Source: an uncultured Clostridia bacterium
GTDB taxonomy: Bacteria > Bacillota > Clostridia > Christensenellales > Borkfalkiaceae
Direction: 5' to 3'
NCBI GenBank assembly: GCA_944340905.1
Contig: CALVLT010000004.1
Coordinates: 1-64,000, forward strand
Length of the DNA stretch: 64,000 nucleotides
Below are positions 44,499 to 54,130 of this stretch, piece after piece. The notes below the pieces were generated by a model, which saw nothing but the letters and a program-made list of their open reading frames with translations, was not told where the DNA came from and searched no databases. Within the stretch, counting starts at the first letter, position 1; the number at the start of each line of letters is the position of its first letter. The translations under genes and the position numbers were made by a program.

Positions 44499-45323
44499 TT
44501 AAAATTCGATTTCAAGCCCGTCATAGGCGACGACGAAATGATATTTTTCCGCGATCGCACAGAGTTCTTCGTGCGTGCAACCGCCGTTGTGCGAAAAATG
44601 ATTTGCCACAAAGACCGTATCCCGGTCGGCAAGACCCTCCCGCCGCATGCGTGCCGCGACCGCGCGGTCGGTCTTCAGACACATATGGTTCTGCCGCCAA
44701 CCCTGCTGTCCCCCGCCCGTACAATCGAGAGAGACAAGATCGAATCTGCCGAACGCCTTCAGCGCCTCCCATACCGGCTGACCGAACTCCCCCGTATCGT
44801 GCGCATAGAGAAGGCGTTTCCCCTCCTTTTCAATCGCATAGAACACGGGAGAAGTGGCCGGAACATGATCCGCAGGCAGCGGCAGAATGCGGTATCCGTC
44901 CACTTCAAACGGTTCAAACGGCACGACAAGCTGCGCCGTGATGCGGCCCTGCATGGGAACGCCGGTGTCGCCGAGCTCCTTTTCGATCCGCCGCAGCCCG
45001 TCCTCCGCCGCATAGTAATGCATCGGACGGTTGCCGTGGCAATAATCGGGCCTGCCCATGGCGATATCTTCCGGATAGAGATGATCGCTGTGGCTGTGCG
45101 TGATCAGGCAGTTTCCGATCATGTTCCAGTCCAGCCCGAACCGCTGGGAATGCCATACCGTGTCGGGCGGAAAATCGAGAAGAAGCCTTCCGTCCACAAG
45201 CGCCTGGGAGCGCGAACGCAGGTTGCGTCCGCCCGCCGCGCGCGATGCCGTACATACACGGCAGTTGCAGAACAGCGCGGGGATCCCCTCATAGGCGGCC
45301 GTTCCGAGATACAGGATTTTCAT
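44499..45323 (-). CDS. metallo-beta-lactamase-fold hydrolase (PhnP-like)
   Basis: 274 aa. MKILYLGTAAYEGIP, a Cys pair CNCRVC, LLDFPPDT, the metal motif THSHSDHL (residues ~79-86), PADHVPATSP, YAHDTGEF and FVANHFSHNGG. It resembles PhnP/RNase Z-type phosphodiesterases. Inside the gal operon it may remove cyclic phosphates or similar side products from sugar phosphates (inference). Starts 7 nt past galK. Confidence 0.78.
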   Translation of the reverse strand: MKILYLGTAAYEGIPALFCNCRVCTASRAAGGRNLRSRSQALVDGRLLLDFPPDTVWHSQRFGLDWNMIGNCLITHSHSDHLYPEDIAMGRPDYCHGNRPMHYYAAEDGLRRIEKELGDTGVPMQGRITAQLVVPFEPFEVDGYRILPLPADHVPATSPVFYAIEKEGKRLLYAHDTGEFGQPVWEALKAFGRFDLVSLDCTGGGQQGWRQNHMCLKTDRAVAARMRREGLADRDTVFVANHFSHNGGCTHEELCAIAEKYHFVVAYDGLEIEF

Positions 45324-45330
45324 GACGGTT

Positions 45331-46461
45331 TTATAATTTCGTGACGATGATGCCATCCTCGACGGTGCAGTCATAGAAGGACGGCTCGTAGCCGATCTTT
45401 GCGGTATACTTTGCGGCGACCGTGCGCTTGAAGTCGGCAACGCCCTCCTTTTGCACGACGGAGACGGTGCAGCCGCCGAACCCCGCGCCCGTCATGCGCG
45501 AACCGGCACAGGCAGGGTGCGCCTGCGCCGCCGCGGCGAGCGCATCCAGTTCGGCGCCCGTCACCTCGTACAGATCGCGCAGCGATGCATGCGAGGCGTT
45601 GAGCAGCTCGCCCAGCGTTCCCACGTCGCCGCGTTTCATGGCGCCTGCGGCGCGCCGTACCCTGTCGCACTCCTCCACGACGTGGCGCGCGCGGTCTTTG
45701 ACCTTCCCCTCTCCGTCCAGCACATAAGCGATGCGCCCGAATGCGTCTGGCGTAAGCTCGGCAAGGCAAGTGACGTCCGCCTTGGTCTGCAGAAGTTCGA
45801 GGGCGCGCTCCGTTTCGGCACGGCGCTCGTTATACTTGCTCTCCACCAGGCTGTGCGGCTTGTTGCAGTTGGCGATGACGAGGGTGTAGTCCCCCAAAAG
45901 AATGGGCACGTATTCGCGCACGAGCGTCTTGCAGTCCAATAGAATGGCGTTGTCCTTTTTGCCGCACGCCGCGGCATACTGGTCCATGATGCCGCAGTTG
46001 ACGCCCGCATATTCGCACTCCGCCTTCTGCGCCACGAGCGCGATCTGCACGGGGTCAAGCGTCTCGCCCGCCAGCGTCGCAAGCGCCGCGATGGTGGACA
46101 CCTCGATGGCGGCGGAGGAAGAAAGCCCGCTGCCGAAGGGCACGGTGCAGTCGTAGAGCATGTCGCAGCCCACGATCTCGTGCCCCGCCTGCTGCCAGAG
46201 ATACGCGCATCCGGCGGGATAGTTGGCATACTTTACATGTGTGTATTCACCCAAACGGCCGATCTCCAGCGTGATGCGCGCGGGGATGTCCGTCCAGGCG
46301 AGGTTGATCTTGTCCGTGCCGTTGGGGCGGACATAGATGGTGTTCCTGAGCGAGAGCGCGGCGGGCATGACCTTTCCGCCGCAGTAATCGACGTGCTCGC
46401 CGATGAGGTTGACCCGTCCCGCTGCCGAGACTCTGTACGTGTACTTGCTTTCATCGATCAT
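45331..46461 (-). CDS. galK: galactokinase
   Basis: 376 aa, GHMP kinase. The galactokinase signature GRVNLIGEHVDYCGG is at ~17-31; ATP-binding PFGSGLSSSAA is at ~115; the C-terminal GHMP motif is AGFGGCTVSVV. Converts galactose to galactose-1-P in the Leloir pathway. ATG 46461 overlaps galT by 11 nt. Confidence 0.97.
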   Translation of the reverse strand: MIDESKYTYRVSAAGRVNLIGEHVDYCGGKVMPAALSLRNTIYVRPNGTDKINLAWTDIPARITLEIGRLGEYTHVKYANYPAGCAYLWQQAGHEIVGCDMLYDCTVPFGSGLSSSAAIEVSTIAALATLAGETLDPVQIALVAQKAECEYAGVNCGIMDQYAAACGKKDNAILLDCKTLVREYVPILLGDYTLVIANCNKPHSLVESKYNERRAETERALELLQTKADVTCLAELTPDAFGRIAYVLDGEGKVKDRARHVVEECDRVRRAAGAMKRGDVGTLGELLNASHASLRDLYEVTGAELDALAAAAQAHPACAGSRMTGAGFGGCTVSVVQKEGVADFKRTVAAKYTAKIGYEPSFYDCTVEDGIIVTKL

Positions 46462-47923
46462 AATCAAATCCCGCCTTGTCTTTCATGAACTGCGCCGTCT
46501 CCGTCTGGGTTTTGAACACGGCTGTATTTTCAAGAATGCGTTCGCAGATGCTTGCCAGCTCCGCCTTCACCGCCTCATGCGCCGTCTCCTTGGTAAAGGC
46601 AGGGCGCATTGCCTTGAGTTCGCCGAACACCATCGCATAGTCCGCATACTGCTTTGGAAGTTCCTTGCCCGTAACGAGCAGCTCCTCGAGCGCCGACAGC
46701 TCCTCTACCAAGCGCCCGGGCAGGATGAACAGCCCCTGCGCCTCGATGAGTCCGATGGATTCTTTTTTGATGACGTGGAATTCGGGGTGCGCATGGAACA
46801 CGCCGTCCGGATACTGCGCGGAGGTGATGTTGCTGCGCAGAATCAGGTTCATCTCGTACCCGCGCGCCGTTCTGACGACGGTGGGACTGACGGCATTGTG
46901 CACGCCATCCCCGTCCTCGGGAATGATGCCGCGCGCAGCGTCTTCATAGGAACACCACGCCTCCCGCACGACCTCCGAAAGATCGGCGACGCGCTGCATA
47001 TCCTTGCCGACGATGCGCACCGCCGTGCCCGGCCAATCCACGACGCCCGCCTCCAGATCGGGAAAATCGGGATGGGCGAGCGGAATGCGGATGCCCGCAC
47101 GGTGCAGGGGGAGCACTTCGCCGCCCCCCTGGAAGTGGTCGTGCGCGAGCACGCTGCCGCCGATGCGCGGCAGGGGCGCGTTGCATCCGATAAAGTAGTG
47201 CGGGAACAGATCGACGAACTCCATGAGTTTGACGAAGGTGCCCCTGTCCACATGCATGGGGATATGCCTTGCGTTCACCGCGATGCCGTGCTGGTGAAAA
47301 TAGCCGTAGGGCGAGAACTGCCAGAACCATTCCTCCCCGCCCAGAGTGAGTGAAACGGTGCGCAGCGTGCGCTTGTTGCGCCCGAAGTAGCCCTCGTTCT
47401 CGCGGCAGATGGTGCACTTGGGGTATCCCCCCTTCACGCTGTTGCCGCTCACCGCCTTTTTGGGGTCGCGGAATTCGGGCTTGGCGCGGTTGATGGTGAC
47501 GATCAGCCCGTTGTCCGCCGCAAAGCGCGGGTTGGCGTCCAGCTTTTCCTTTTTGACATAGTCGGAGAGCACGGAATAGGAGTACAGCCACCCCATCGCC
47601 TCCTCGGACGAGAGCGCCATGTGCGCGGCGAACGCCTCCTCCACCGCCGAGGGCGGGAGCATCAGCGCGCCCATCACGCTGTCACACAGCCGTTCGGGCG
47701 CCTGCGCCGCGCTCAGTTGCGCGCGCTCACACGCGGCAACAAGCCCGCGCAGCAGCTCGGAAACGCTGCTGCCGTCATATTCGCATCCCGTGCCCTCGTA
47801 ACTCTCCAGCCCGACCAGATCGAGCAGCGTGTTGCGCACATACACCTCATTGCGCGCGTCCAGCCCTAACTTCGCGCGCGCATATGCGATCAGCCGATCG
47901 ATCGCATCACAGACTTCCTTCAT
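46451..47923 (-). CDS. galT: galactose-1-phosphate uridylyltransferase (Firmicutes type)
   Basis: 490 aa, the long class II form (Bacillus/Lactobacillus GalT). Active-site motif SVLAHDHFQGG (His-x-His-x-Gln), KCTICRENEGYFGRN, and GYFHQHGIAVN. GGAGG precedes ATG 47923. First gene of the operon, with a ~190-nt leader and divergent from an AraC regulator. Confidence 0.95.
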   Translation of the reverse strand: MKEVCDAIDRLIAYARAKLGLDARNEVYVRNTLLDLVGLESYEGTGCEYDGSSVSELLRGLVAACERAQLSAAQAPERLCDSVMGALMLPPSAVEEAFAAHMALSSEEAMGWLYSYSVLSDYVKKEKLDANPRFAADNGLIVTINRAKPEFRDPKKAVSGNSVKGGYPKCTICRENEGYFGRNKRTLRTVSLTLGGEEWFWQFSPYGYFHQHGIAVNARHIPMHVDRGTFVKLMEFVDLFPHYFIGCNAPLPRIGGSVLAHDHFQGGGEVLPLHRAGIRIPLAHPDFPDLEAGVVDWPGTAVRIVGKDMQRVADLSEVVREAWCSYEDAARGIIPEDGDGVHNAVSPTVVRTARGYEMNLILRSNITSAQYPDGVFHAHPEFHVIKKESIGLIEAQGLFILPGRLVEELSALEELLVTGKELPKQYADYAMVFGELKAMRPAFTKETAHEAVKAELASICERILENTAVFKTQTETAQFMKDKAGFDYDR

Positions 47924-48121
47924 ATGATCCTCCGCCTTTCGGCGCTTTTTTGTCCGCACGACATTCCCCGAAACATGACAAAAAGACGATAGAAACTACC
48001 GCCTCTTTGCCAAAACTATATTGGGGGAATGAAGATATAAGCAATTTTCAACAGGTCCTTTCCGTTTCGGGCCGCGGCGATAAACATCTTGGTCGGCCGT
48101 CCGCCCCTGTCAACGATAATC

Positions 48122-48150
48122 ATTATACCGCATGCAATTGTTTTTTTCAA
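48122..48150 (-). promoter_or_regulatory. gal operon promoter
   Basis: TTGAAA (48145-48150), 17 bp, TATAAT (48122-48127). It gives a ~190-nt leader before galT; I see no classical riboswitch there. Confidence 0.7.
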
Positions 48151-48193
48151 GCAACGTATTGACGGATTTTAGACATTTATTGACATTATCCGC

Positions 48194-48222
48194 TTGACTT
48201 TTAAACTATTTTAGATTATGAT
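48194..48222 (+). promoter_or_regulatory. promoter of the AraC regulator
   Basis: TTGACT (48194-48199), 17 bp, TATGAT (48217-48222). The divergent space 47924-48244 holds only these promoters and AT-rich DNA. Confidence 0.65.
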
Positions 48223-48244
48223 AAAATAAATTCGGAGGATGCCT

Positions 48245-49144
48245 ATGATCGCAAAGAGGGAAATCTGGAGCTACCCGGAGGAGGCCAAAGTCTGGGTGGG
48301 CAAGTACCGCAATTCGCACAACCTTCTGCACTGGCACTATGACTGTGAGTTTGTATACGTCGAGCGCGGCTCCGTCGATATCTTCTGCGAAAAGCGGCGG
48401 CACACCCTGGCCCAGGGCGAGGCGCTGTTCACGGACAGCGGACAAATGCACTACCAACGCGCACGCGAGGCGGACACCGTGCTCATCGTCATCGTGTTCG
48501 ACTACAATATCATCCGCCCCTTCCTCGATCAGTTCCAGCTCGCCAGCCCCAAGCTCTACAACAGCTACCCCATCCCCGCCTGTTACGAGCGGCTGCGCTC
48601 CATCCTGACGCAACGCAAACGCTTTTACGGCGAGGAGGCAACGTGCGCCGTGCGCGAGATGATGATCGACGTGTTCCGCGGCGAGCAGCTCGTCCACCGC
48701 CTGGGGAGCGACCGCACCGAGGAAGCGTTCAAACGGCTGCTCGAGGACATCGGCGAACGGTTTGCGGAGTACACCTTTGAAGAGGCCGTGCACTTCATGG
48801 GCATGAGCGACGCCTATTTCTCGCGCTACTTCAAGGCGATGGCGGGCACGACCTTCTCGCAGTACCTCAACTATGTGCGCACGGACAATGCCGTGCGCCT
48901 GCTGCGCTCGGGCGAGGACATGACCATGACGGAGATCGCGGAACGCTGCGGCTTTGCGACCATCCGCAACTTCAACCGCATCTTCCGCGAATTTACGGGC
49001 AACGCGCCCTCCCGCCTGCCCAAGGACTTTGTGCTGGGCGAACAGTTTTCCTACCAGAGCGAACAGGCGTTCACTCCCACCCTGTACGACTGCGAGCTGA
49101 TCGAAAGCTCGGACCCCTCTGCCCTGCCGGACGCAACAAATTGA
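48245..49144 (+). CDS. AraC-family regulator of the gal operon
   Basis: 299 aa. N-terminal cupin-like sensor (HWHYDCEFVYVERGSVDIF; residues ~20-95) and C-terminal double HTH (SDAYFSRYFKAMAGTTFSQYL, then LLRSGEDMTMTEIAERCGFA). GGAGG suits ATG 48245 better than 48239. Divergent from galT; presumably a galactose- or galactoside-responsive activator (inference). Confidence 0.92.
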   Translation: MIAKREIWSYPEEAKVWVGKYRNSHNLLHWHYDCEFVYVERGSVDIFCEKRRHTLAQGEALFTDSGQMHYQRAREADTVLIVIVFDYNIIRPFLDQFQLASPKLYNSYPIPACYERLRSILTQRKRFYGEEATCAVREMMIDVFRGEQLVHRLGSDRTEEAFKRLLEDIGERFAEYTFEEAVHFMGMSDAYFSRYFKAMAGTTFSQYLNYVRTDNAVRLLRSGEDMTMTEIAERCGFATIRNFNRIFREFTGNAPSRLPKDFVLGEQFSYQSEQAFTPTLYDCELIESSDPSALPDATN

Positions 49145-49164
49145 TCCGCCGCGCCTGATACGAA

Positions 49165-49560
49165 TAACACACTTTTCACCCTCCCTTACACAGGGAGCCT
49201 TTTCTTGCCCCCTTAACACTTGTTTTAAGGGGGGATGTCTGAAGGACAGGGGGGATGACTGCACCCGAGGGGATTCTTACAGCGGCTGCGCCTTGTGCGC
49301 TGCATCGTCAAAATACTCCCGCAAGCGGGTATTTTTCCTCGCATCGGCCGCTGCGGGCTGCGCCCTTCGCTCTGAATGACACAGTAGTCAATCTCCGTTT
49401 CCGTCACTCAGAGCGCAGCGAAGAGTCCCCCTCTACGTTGTCTGCGATTGCAAAAGAACGTGGTCGTCCTGTCCCCCTCTATAGCAAACCGCCTTCCCTC
49501 GAGCGGGAAGGCGGTTTGCTCACTTCCTCCATCAAGGCTTTCCATGCGCACGAAAACAAG
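49165..49560. repeat. intergenic repeat island 5
   Basis: Gene-free. The CCCTTAACACTTGTTTTAAGG hairpin in inverse orientation (49209), the inverted hairpin module of island 2 (49280-49350), CGCTCTGAATGAC (49371) and its inverse GTCACTCAGAGCG (49404), and the inverse of the TAAGACAACGTAGAGGGGG module (49424). Confidence 0.78.
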
Positions 49561-49577
49561 TGCGCCGCGGCGCAGGA

Positions 49578-50423
49578 CTACTTGCCCTGCGCGCCGTTTG
49601 CCGGAAAGCACAGTTCCTCGTCCTCCGCGCGGCAGATGCAGTAGCTCGGAATGGTCATCCGCCCGAAATCGAGGGGCACGATCTCGCACAGAAGTCCGCT
49701 TTCCAGCTCCTCCTTCACGATCCCGCGCGGCAGAAAGGCGTATCCCAGCCCCGCGGCAAGGAAGTCCTTCACCTTATTGGAGTTATCCACCTCGAAGGGA
49801 AAGACGTGCCCCGCGGGAAACAGTTCACGCAGATAGGAGCCGATCTCCTGCAGCGAAAAGTTACACATGGCGCAGGGGACATCCTTGAGCTGTTCCTGAC
49901 GGATGCCGTCCGGGAATTCGTTCTTGTCCGCCCGCGCGAGAAAGACCAGTTCATCCTGAAAGAAGGGCCTGCAGACGTAGCCCGCGCGGCGCACGTCCTG
50001 ATAGACGTACACCGCATCGAGAAGGCCGTCCCAAAGCATCTCCAGAAGTCCCGCCGTGTGACCGATGGTGACGCGGTACATCATGCCCTGTCCGATCGAA
50101 TCAAAGATGCGCTGCTTGAGCGCGCCCTCGTAGACGGCATTCGTCGCCCCGATGCGCGTCTGGCGCATGCCGCCCCTGACGGCGGAGATGCATGCATCCT
50201 CCATCTCGACGATGCGGCGCGCATATTCATAGAAGGTCTTGCCCTCCTCGGTGAGCGCAACGTTGCGCGTATCCCGCCGCAGCAGCCGCACCTCCATCTC
50301 CCGCTCCAGTTCGGCGATGCGGTTGGTGACGGTGGACTGCGCGATGAACAGGTTTTCTGCGACGCGCGTGAAGTTCTTGAGTTTGACGAGCAGCAAAAAC
50401 GTGCGCAAATTATCCGTATTCAC
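49578..50423 (-). CDS. LysR-family regulator
   Basis: 281 aa. N-terminal HTH NLRTFLLLVKLKNFTRVAENL ... STVTNRIAELER (residues ~4-45), then the LysR substrate domain. A GTG at 50423 is the best start (VNTDNLRTF); frame extension upstream into the divergent promoter is rejected. It probably regulates leuCDB and itself from overlapping divergent promoters. Confidence 0.9.
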   Translation of the reverse strand: MNTDNLRTFLLLVKLKNFTRVAENLFIAQSTVTNRIAELEREMEVRLLRRDTRNVALTEEGKTFYEYARRIVEMEDACISAVRGGMRQTRIGATNAVYEGALKQRIFDSIGQGMMYRVTIGHTAGLLEMLWDGLLDAVYVYQDVRRAGYVCRPFFQDELVFLARADKNEFPDGIRQEQLKDVPCAMCNFSLQEIGSYLRELFPAGHVFPFEVDNSNKVKDFLAAGLGYAFLPRGIVKEELESGLLCEIVPLDFGRMTIPSYCICRAEDEELCFPANGAQGK

Positions 50424-50424
50424 G

Positions 50425-50465
50425 ATTCGTTTTTCCGATAGCCCCCATGTAATTATTCGTTTTTC
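50425..50465. promoter_or_regulatory. direct repeats ATTCGTTTTTC, 30 bp apart
   Basis: ATTCGTTTTTC occurs at 50425-50435 and 50455-50465, about three helical turns apart, next to the lysR start and the leuC promoter. Candidate LysR binding sites. Confidence 0.55.
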
Positions 50466-50471
50466 AAATGA

Positions 50472-50508
50472 TTGACGAAAGTATATCACACATGGTATAC
50501 TTTGTCAA
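50472..50508. promoter_or_regulatory. interlocked divergent promoters of leuC and lysR
   Basis: Plus: TTGACG (50472-50477), 18 bp, TATACT (50496-50501). Minus: TTGACA (50503-50508), 17 bp, TATACT (50480-50485). Together they form a near-palindrome; each -35 lies beside the other's -10, so only one polymerase can bind at a time. Confidence 0.75.
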
Positions 50509-50536
50509 GAGAAAACGAGAAAAAGGAGCGCAAACC

Positions 50537-51793
50537 ATGGGTATGACGATGACGCAGAAGATCCTTGCCGCGCACGCGGGGCTGCCCTGTGTGACGGCGG
50601 GACAGCTCATCGAGGCGGAGCTGGACCTTGCCCTCGCCAACGACATCACCGCGCCCGTCGCCGTCAAGGAACTGGAGAAGGCGGGCGGACACGTGAAGGA
50701 CAGGGACAGGGTGGCGCTTGTCATGGATCACTTCACCCCGAACAAGGACATCAAGGCGGCATGCCAGGTCAAATGCACGCGGGAATTTGCCCTGCGCGAG
50801 GGCGTGGAGCACTTTTATGACGTGGGATGCATGGGCATCGAGCACGCGCTGCTGCCCGAACAGGGGCTTGTGGGCGCGGGCGACTGCGTGATCGGCGCGG
50901 ACAGCCACACCTGTACGTACGGAGCGCTGGGCGCCTTTTCGACGGGCGTCGGCTCCACCGACCTTGCCGCCGCCATGATGACGAGCAAATGCTGGTTCCG
51001 CGTCCCCTCCGCCCTGCGGTTTGTCCTGCACGGGAGCCTTCCCGCCTACGTCACCGGAAAGGACCTCATTCTGCACATCATCGGCGCCATCGGCGTGGAC
51101 GGCGCGCTGTACAAGAGCATGGAATTCACGGGCGAGGGCGTTGCCTCCCTCACCATGGACGACCGCTTCACCGTCTGTAACATGGCGATCGAGGCGGGCG
51201 CCAAGAACGGCATCTTCCCCGTGGACGAGGCGGCGCTCGCCTATATGCGCGGCAGGTTCCGCCGCCCCGTGAAGGTGTACGAGGCGGACGCGGACGCCGT
51301 GTACGACGCCACTTACGAGATCGACCTCTCCGCCCTGCGCCCCACCGTCGCCTTCCCCCATCTGCCCGAAAACACGCATACGTCGTGGGAAAACGTGAAC
51401 ATTGACCAGGTGGTCATCGGCTCGTGCACTAACGGGCGCATCTCCGACATGCGCCAGGCCGCCGAAGTGCTCCGCGGCAGAAGGGTGGCGAAGAACGTGC
51501 GCTGCATCGTCATCCCCGCCACGCAGGAAGTGTATCTGCAGGCGATGCAGGAGGGCCTTCTGGAGACTTTCATCCGCGCGGGCGCGGTAGTCTCCACCCC
51601 CACCTGCGGCCCCTGCCTGGGCGGACACATGGGCATTCTTGCCGACCACGAGCGCTGCGTCTCCACCACCAACCGCAACTTTGTGGGACGCATGGGACAT
51701 ATCACGAGCGAAGTGTATCTCGCCTCCCCCTACACGGCGGCGGCGAGCGCGGTGCTGGGCAGACTTGCCACCGCCGAGGAGGTGCTTTCATGA
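50537..51793 (+). CDS. leuC: 3-isopropylmalate dehydratase large subunit
   Basis: 418 aa, aconitase family. 4Fe-4S cysteines are in GSCTNGR and [11 protein letters not shown]; VAPDSHTxTYGA-type motif is [12 protein letters not shown]. Leucine biosynthesis: isomerises 2- to 3-isopropylmalate. AAGGAG is eight nt before ATG 50537. Short, archaeal/clostridial HacA-like form that pairs with a separate LeuD. Confidence 0.96.
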   Translation: MGMTMTQKILAAHAGLPCVTAGQLIEAELDLALANDITAPVAVKELEKAGGHVKDRDRVALVMDHFTPNKDIKAACQVKCTREFALREGVEHFYDVGCMGIEHALLPEQGLVGAGDCVIGADSHTCTYGALGAFSTGVGSTDLAAAMMTSKCWFRVPSALRFVLHGSLPAYVTGKDLILHIIGAIGVDGALYKSMEFTGEGVASLTMDDRFTVCNMAIEAGAKNGIFPVDEAALAYMRGRFRRPVKVYEADADAVYDATYEIDLSALRPTVAFPHLPENTHTSWENVNIDQVVIGSCTNGRISDMRQAAEVLRGRRVAKNVRCIVIPATQEVYLQAMQEGLLETFIRAGAVVSTPTCGPCLGGHMGILADHERCVSTTNRNFVGRMGHITSEVYLASPYTAAASAVLGRLATAEEVLS

Positions 51794-52278
51794 TCGTAAA
51801 AGGCAGCGTGCATAAGTACGGCAACAACGTGGATACCGACGTCATCATTCCCGCGCGGTACCTGAACACCGCCTCGGAACAGGAGCTTGCGTCGCACTGC
51901 ATGGAGGACCTCGACCCCGCGTTCATCCAGAACGTGAGGGCGGGCGATATCATCGTGGCGGGGGATAACTTCGGCTGCGGCTCCTCGCGCGAGCACGCCC
52001 CCATCGCCATCAAGGCGAGCGGCATCTCCCTCGTCATCGCCAACACCTTCGCGCGCATCTTCTACCGCAACGCCATCAACATCGGGCTGCCCATTCTGGA
52101 GTGCCCCGAGGCGGTCGCGGGCATCCGCGAGGGCGACATCGTCTTGTGCGACCTTGCCAGGGGCGAGATCGTCAACGAGACGACGGGAAAGCGCTTTCAG
52201 GCACAGCCTTTCCCCGATTTTATCCAAACAATCATCGATGCGGGCGGGCTGATGCGCTCGCTGGAGAGGCGCGCATGA
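51790..52278 (+). CDS. leuD: 3-isopropylmalate dehydratase small subunit
   Basis: 162 aa. [30 protein letters not shown] and [11 protein letters not shown] are the LeuD signatures. Its ATG overlaps the leuC stop by 4 nt, coupling the two subunits. Confidence 0.97.
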   Translation: MIVKGSVHKYGNNVDTDVIIPARYLNTASEQELASHCMEDLDPAFIQNVRAGDIIVAGDNFGCGSSREHAPIAIKASGISLVIANTFARIFYRNAINIGLPILECPEAVAGIREGDIVLCDLARGEIVNETTGKRFQAQPFPDFIQTIIDAGGLMRSLERRA

Positions 52279-53351
52279 ACAGGCATATCGCGGTGCTGGC
52301 GGGCGACGGCATCGGCCCCGAGATCACGGAGGGCGCCGTTCAGGTCCTGCAGCGCACCGCTGAAAAATTCGGGCATACGTTCACCTTCGAACCCCTTGCA
52401 ATGGGCGGGTGCGCCATCGACGCCTGCGGCGAACCGCTGCCCGCGCACACGGTGGAGCGCTGCCTCGCCTCCGATTCCGTTCTGCTGGGCGCCGTGGGCG
52501 GCCCCAAGTGGGACGGCCTTTCCGGCGACAAGCGCCCCGAGGCGGGCCTTCTGGGCATCCGCAAGGCGATGGGCCTGTATTCCAACGTCCGCCCCGCCAA
52601 ATTGTGGAAGGCGCTGGCGGACGCCTCCCCGCTCAAACGGAACCTGGTGGAAAACGGCATTGAGATCATCGTCGTGCGGGAGCTGACGGGCGGCATCTAC
52701 TTCGGAAAGCGCGGCACGTTCACCGATGACGCGATGGGCGAAACGGCGTGGGACACCGAGCAGTATTCCGTGGCGGAGATCGAACGCATCACGCGCATCG
52801 CCTGTGAACTGGCGCGCGGGCGCAGCAAGCGCGTCGTCTCCGTGGACAAGGCGAACGTGCTGGAATCCTCCCGCCTGTGGCGCAGAACGGTGCATACGTA
52901 TGCACAAACACATTACCCCGATGTGACCATCACCGACATGCTGGTGGACAACGCGGCGATGCAGATCGTCAAAAATCCCGCGCAGTTCGACGTGCTGCTT
53001 ACCTCCAACATGTTCGGGGACATCCTCTCCGACGAGGCGGCGCAGGTGACGGGTTCCATCGGCATGCTCGCCTCCTCCTCGCTGGGGGATACGCCGTGCG
53101 GGCTGTACGAGCCCATCCACGGCTCCGCGCCCGACATCGCGGGACGGGACATCGCCAACCCCATCGCCACCATTCTGGCGGCCGCCATGATGCTGCGCGA
53201 TTCCTTTGGCTTGATTGCGGAATACGCGGCGATCGAACGGGCGATCGAAGAGACGCTTGCCGAGGGCTGGCGCACGGCGGACATCATGTCGGACGGCATG
53301 CGCCTGATCGGCTGCCGCGAGATGGCGCGCCGCATTGCAGAGCATATCTGA
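52275..53351 (+). CDS. leuB: 3-isopropylmalate dehydrogenase
   Basis: 358 aa. [14 protein letters not shown] near the N-terminus, [33 protein letters not shown], and the NADH/substrate motif [20 protein letters not shown]. Oxidative decarboxylation to 2-ketoisocaproate precursor. ATG 52275 overlaps the leuD stop by 4 nt. leuA is not next to it but at 59.9-61.6 kb. Confidence 0.97.
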   Translation: MNRHIAVLAGDGIGPEITEGAVQVLQRTAEKFGHTFTFEPLAMGGCAIDACGEPLPAHTVERCLASDSVLLGAVGGPKWDGLSGDKRPEAGLLGIRKAMGLYSNVRPAKLWKALADASPLKRNLVENGIEIIVVRELTGGIYFGKRGTFTDDAMGETAWDTEQYSVAEIERITRIACELARGRSKRVVSVDKANVLESSRLWRRTVHTYAQTHYPDVTITDMLVDNAAMQIVKNPAQFDVLLTSNMFGDILSDEAAQVTGSIGMLASSSLGDTPCGLYEPIHGSAPDIAGRDIANPIATILAAAMMLRDSFGLIAEYAAIERAIEETLAEGWRTADIMSDGMRLIGCREMARRIAEHI

Positions 53352-53380
53352 CTTTTTCTGCGGACGGGACGCATGACAAC

Positions 53381-53410
53381 GGGCGGAGCAACAGCTCCGC
53401 CCTGTTTTTT
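53381..53410 (+). terminator. terminator of leuCDB
   Basis: GGGCGGAGC-AACA-GCTCCGCCC (53381-53402) then TGTTTTTT. Confidence 0.88.
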
Positions 53411-53429
53411 ATTTGCCATGTGTTGGGGG

Positions 53430-54130
53430 GGATTGCATTCTCTCGCCTGTAAGACAACATATGAGGGGATTCTTCACTATCGTTACTTCGTCCCTATGGG
53501 ACTCGTGCGCCGCCTACGGCGTCGGGCAGAATGACGGTAAGCGTGCGTGAGGAACCGTCATTCTGCCCGACGCGGAGCGGCGCACGCCCGACACGCGCAA
53601 GGAATGCCTGCTTGCAGAAGTATTCCGCAGCCGTGGCGCACGAGAGCCAAAGGCTCGATGTAGGCGAAGCCGAAGTAGCGGAACGAAGTGGAGCGTAAGA
53701 ATCCCCTCGGGTGCAGCCATCCCCCCTGTCCTTTCGGACATCCCCCCTTAAAACAAGTGTTAAGGGGGGCGATGGAGCGCGTTGACAGACTCTTAAGACG
53801 ACGTACAAGGGGATTCTTCGTTACGGGCTTCGCCCTCCGCTCTGAATGACGAAAAAAAGGCTCCCTCTCAGAGGGAGCTGTCACGGAGTGACTGAAGGAG
53901 TACTTGCCCCCCTTAACGCCGTAGGCTTTAAGGGGGGTGGCGCGCAGCGATGGGGGGATTACTCCTTCCGCCTCGCGTTCGCTCGGCACCGTCTTGGCGG
54001 CGCCAAGGGAAAGCGCCGCCTTCGGGCACGGATTTTGCGCTGATAATGCAAAATCCTTAGTTCAAAGCGCGCACACAGCGCACCGCGCTGGTGTGCATTA
54101 CGCGCTTTTCACCCTCTTGGAGGGAGGCAT
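53430..54130. repeat. intergenic repeat island 6
   Basis: Gene-free except where it meets the small lipoprotein. Holds CCTGTAAGACAACATATGAG (53447), CTTAAGACGACGTACAAGGG (53792), CGCTCTGAATGACG (53840), CCCCTTAAAACAAGTGTTAA (53745), the GCTCCCTCTCAGAGGGAGCT hairpin and TGACTGAAGGAGTACTTGCC segment (53863-53910), and GTCTTGGCGGCGCC text (53990) shared with island 3. Confidence 0.8.

Noticed and set aside
48017..48087. Possible 23-aa leader peptide ahead of galT (minus strand)
   Set aside because: No ribosome site and no meaningful codon pattern; likely chance.
18655..54130. CRISPR array or tandem repeats
   Set aside because: The recurring modules are dispersed and of unequal spacing in both orientations, with no regular repeat-spacer pattern and no cas genes.
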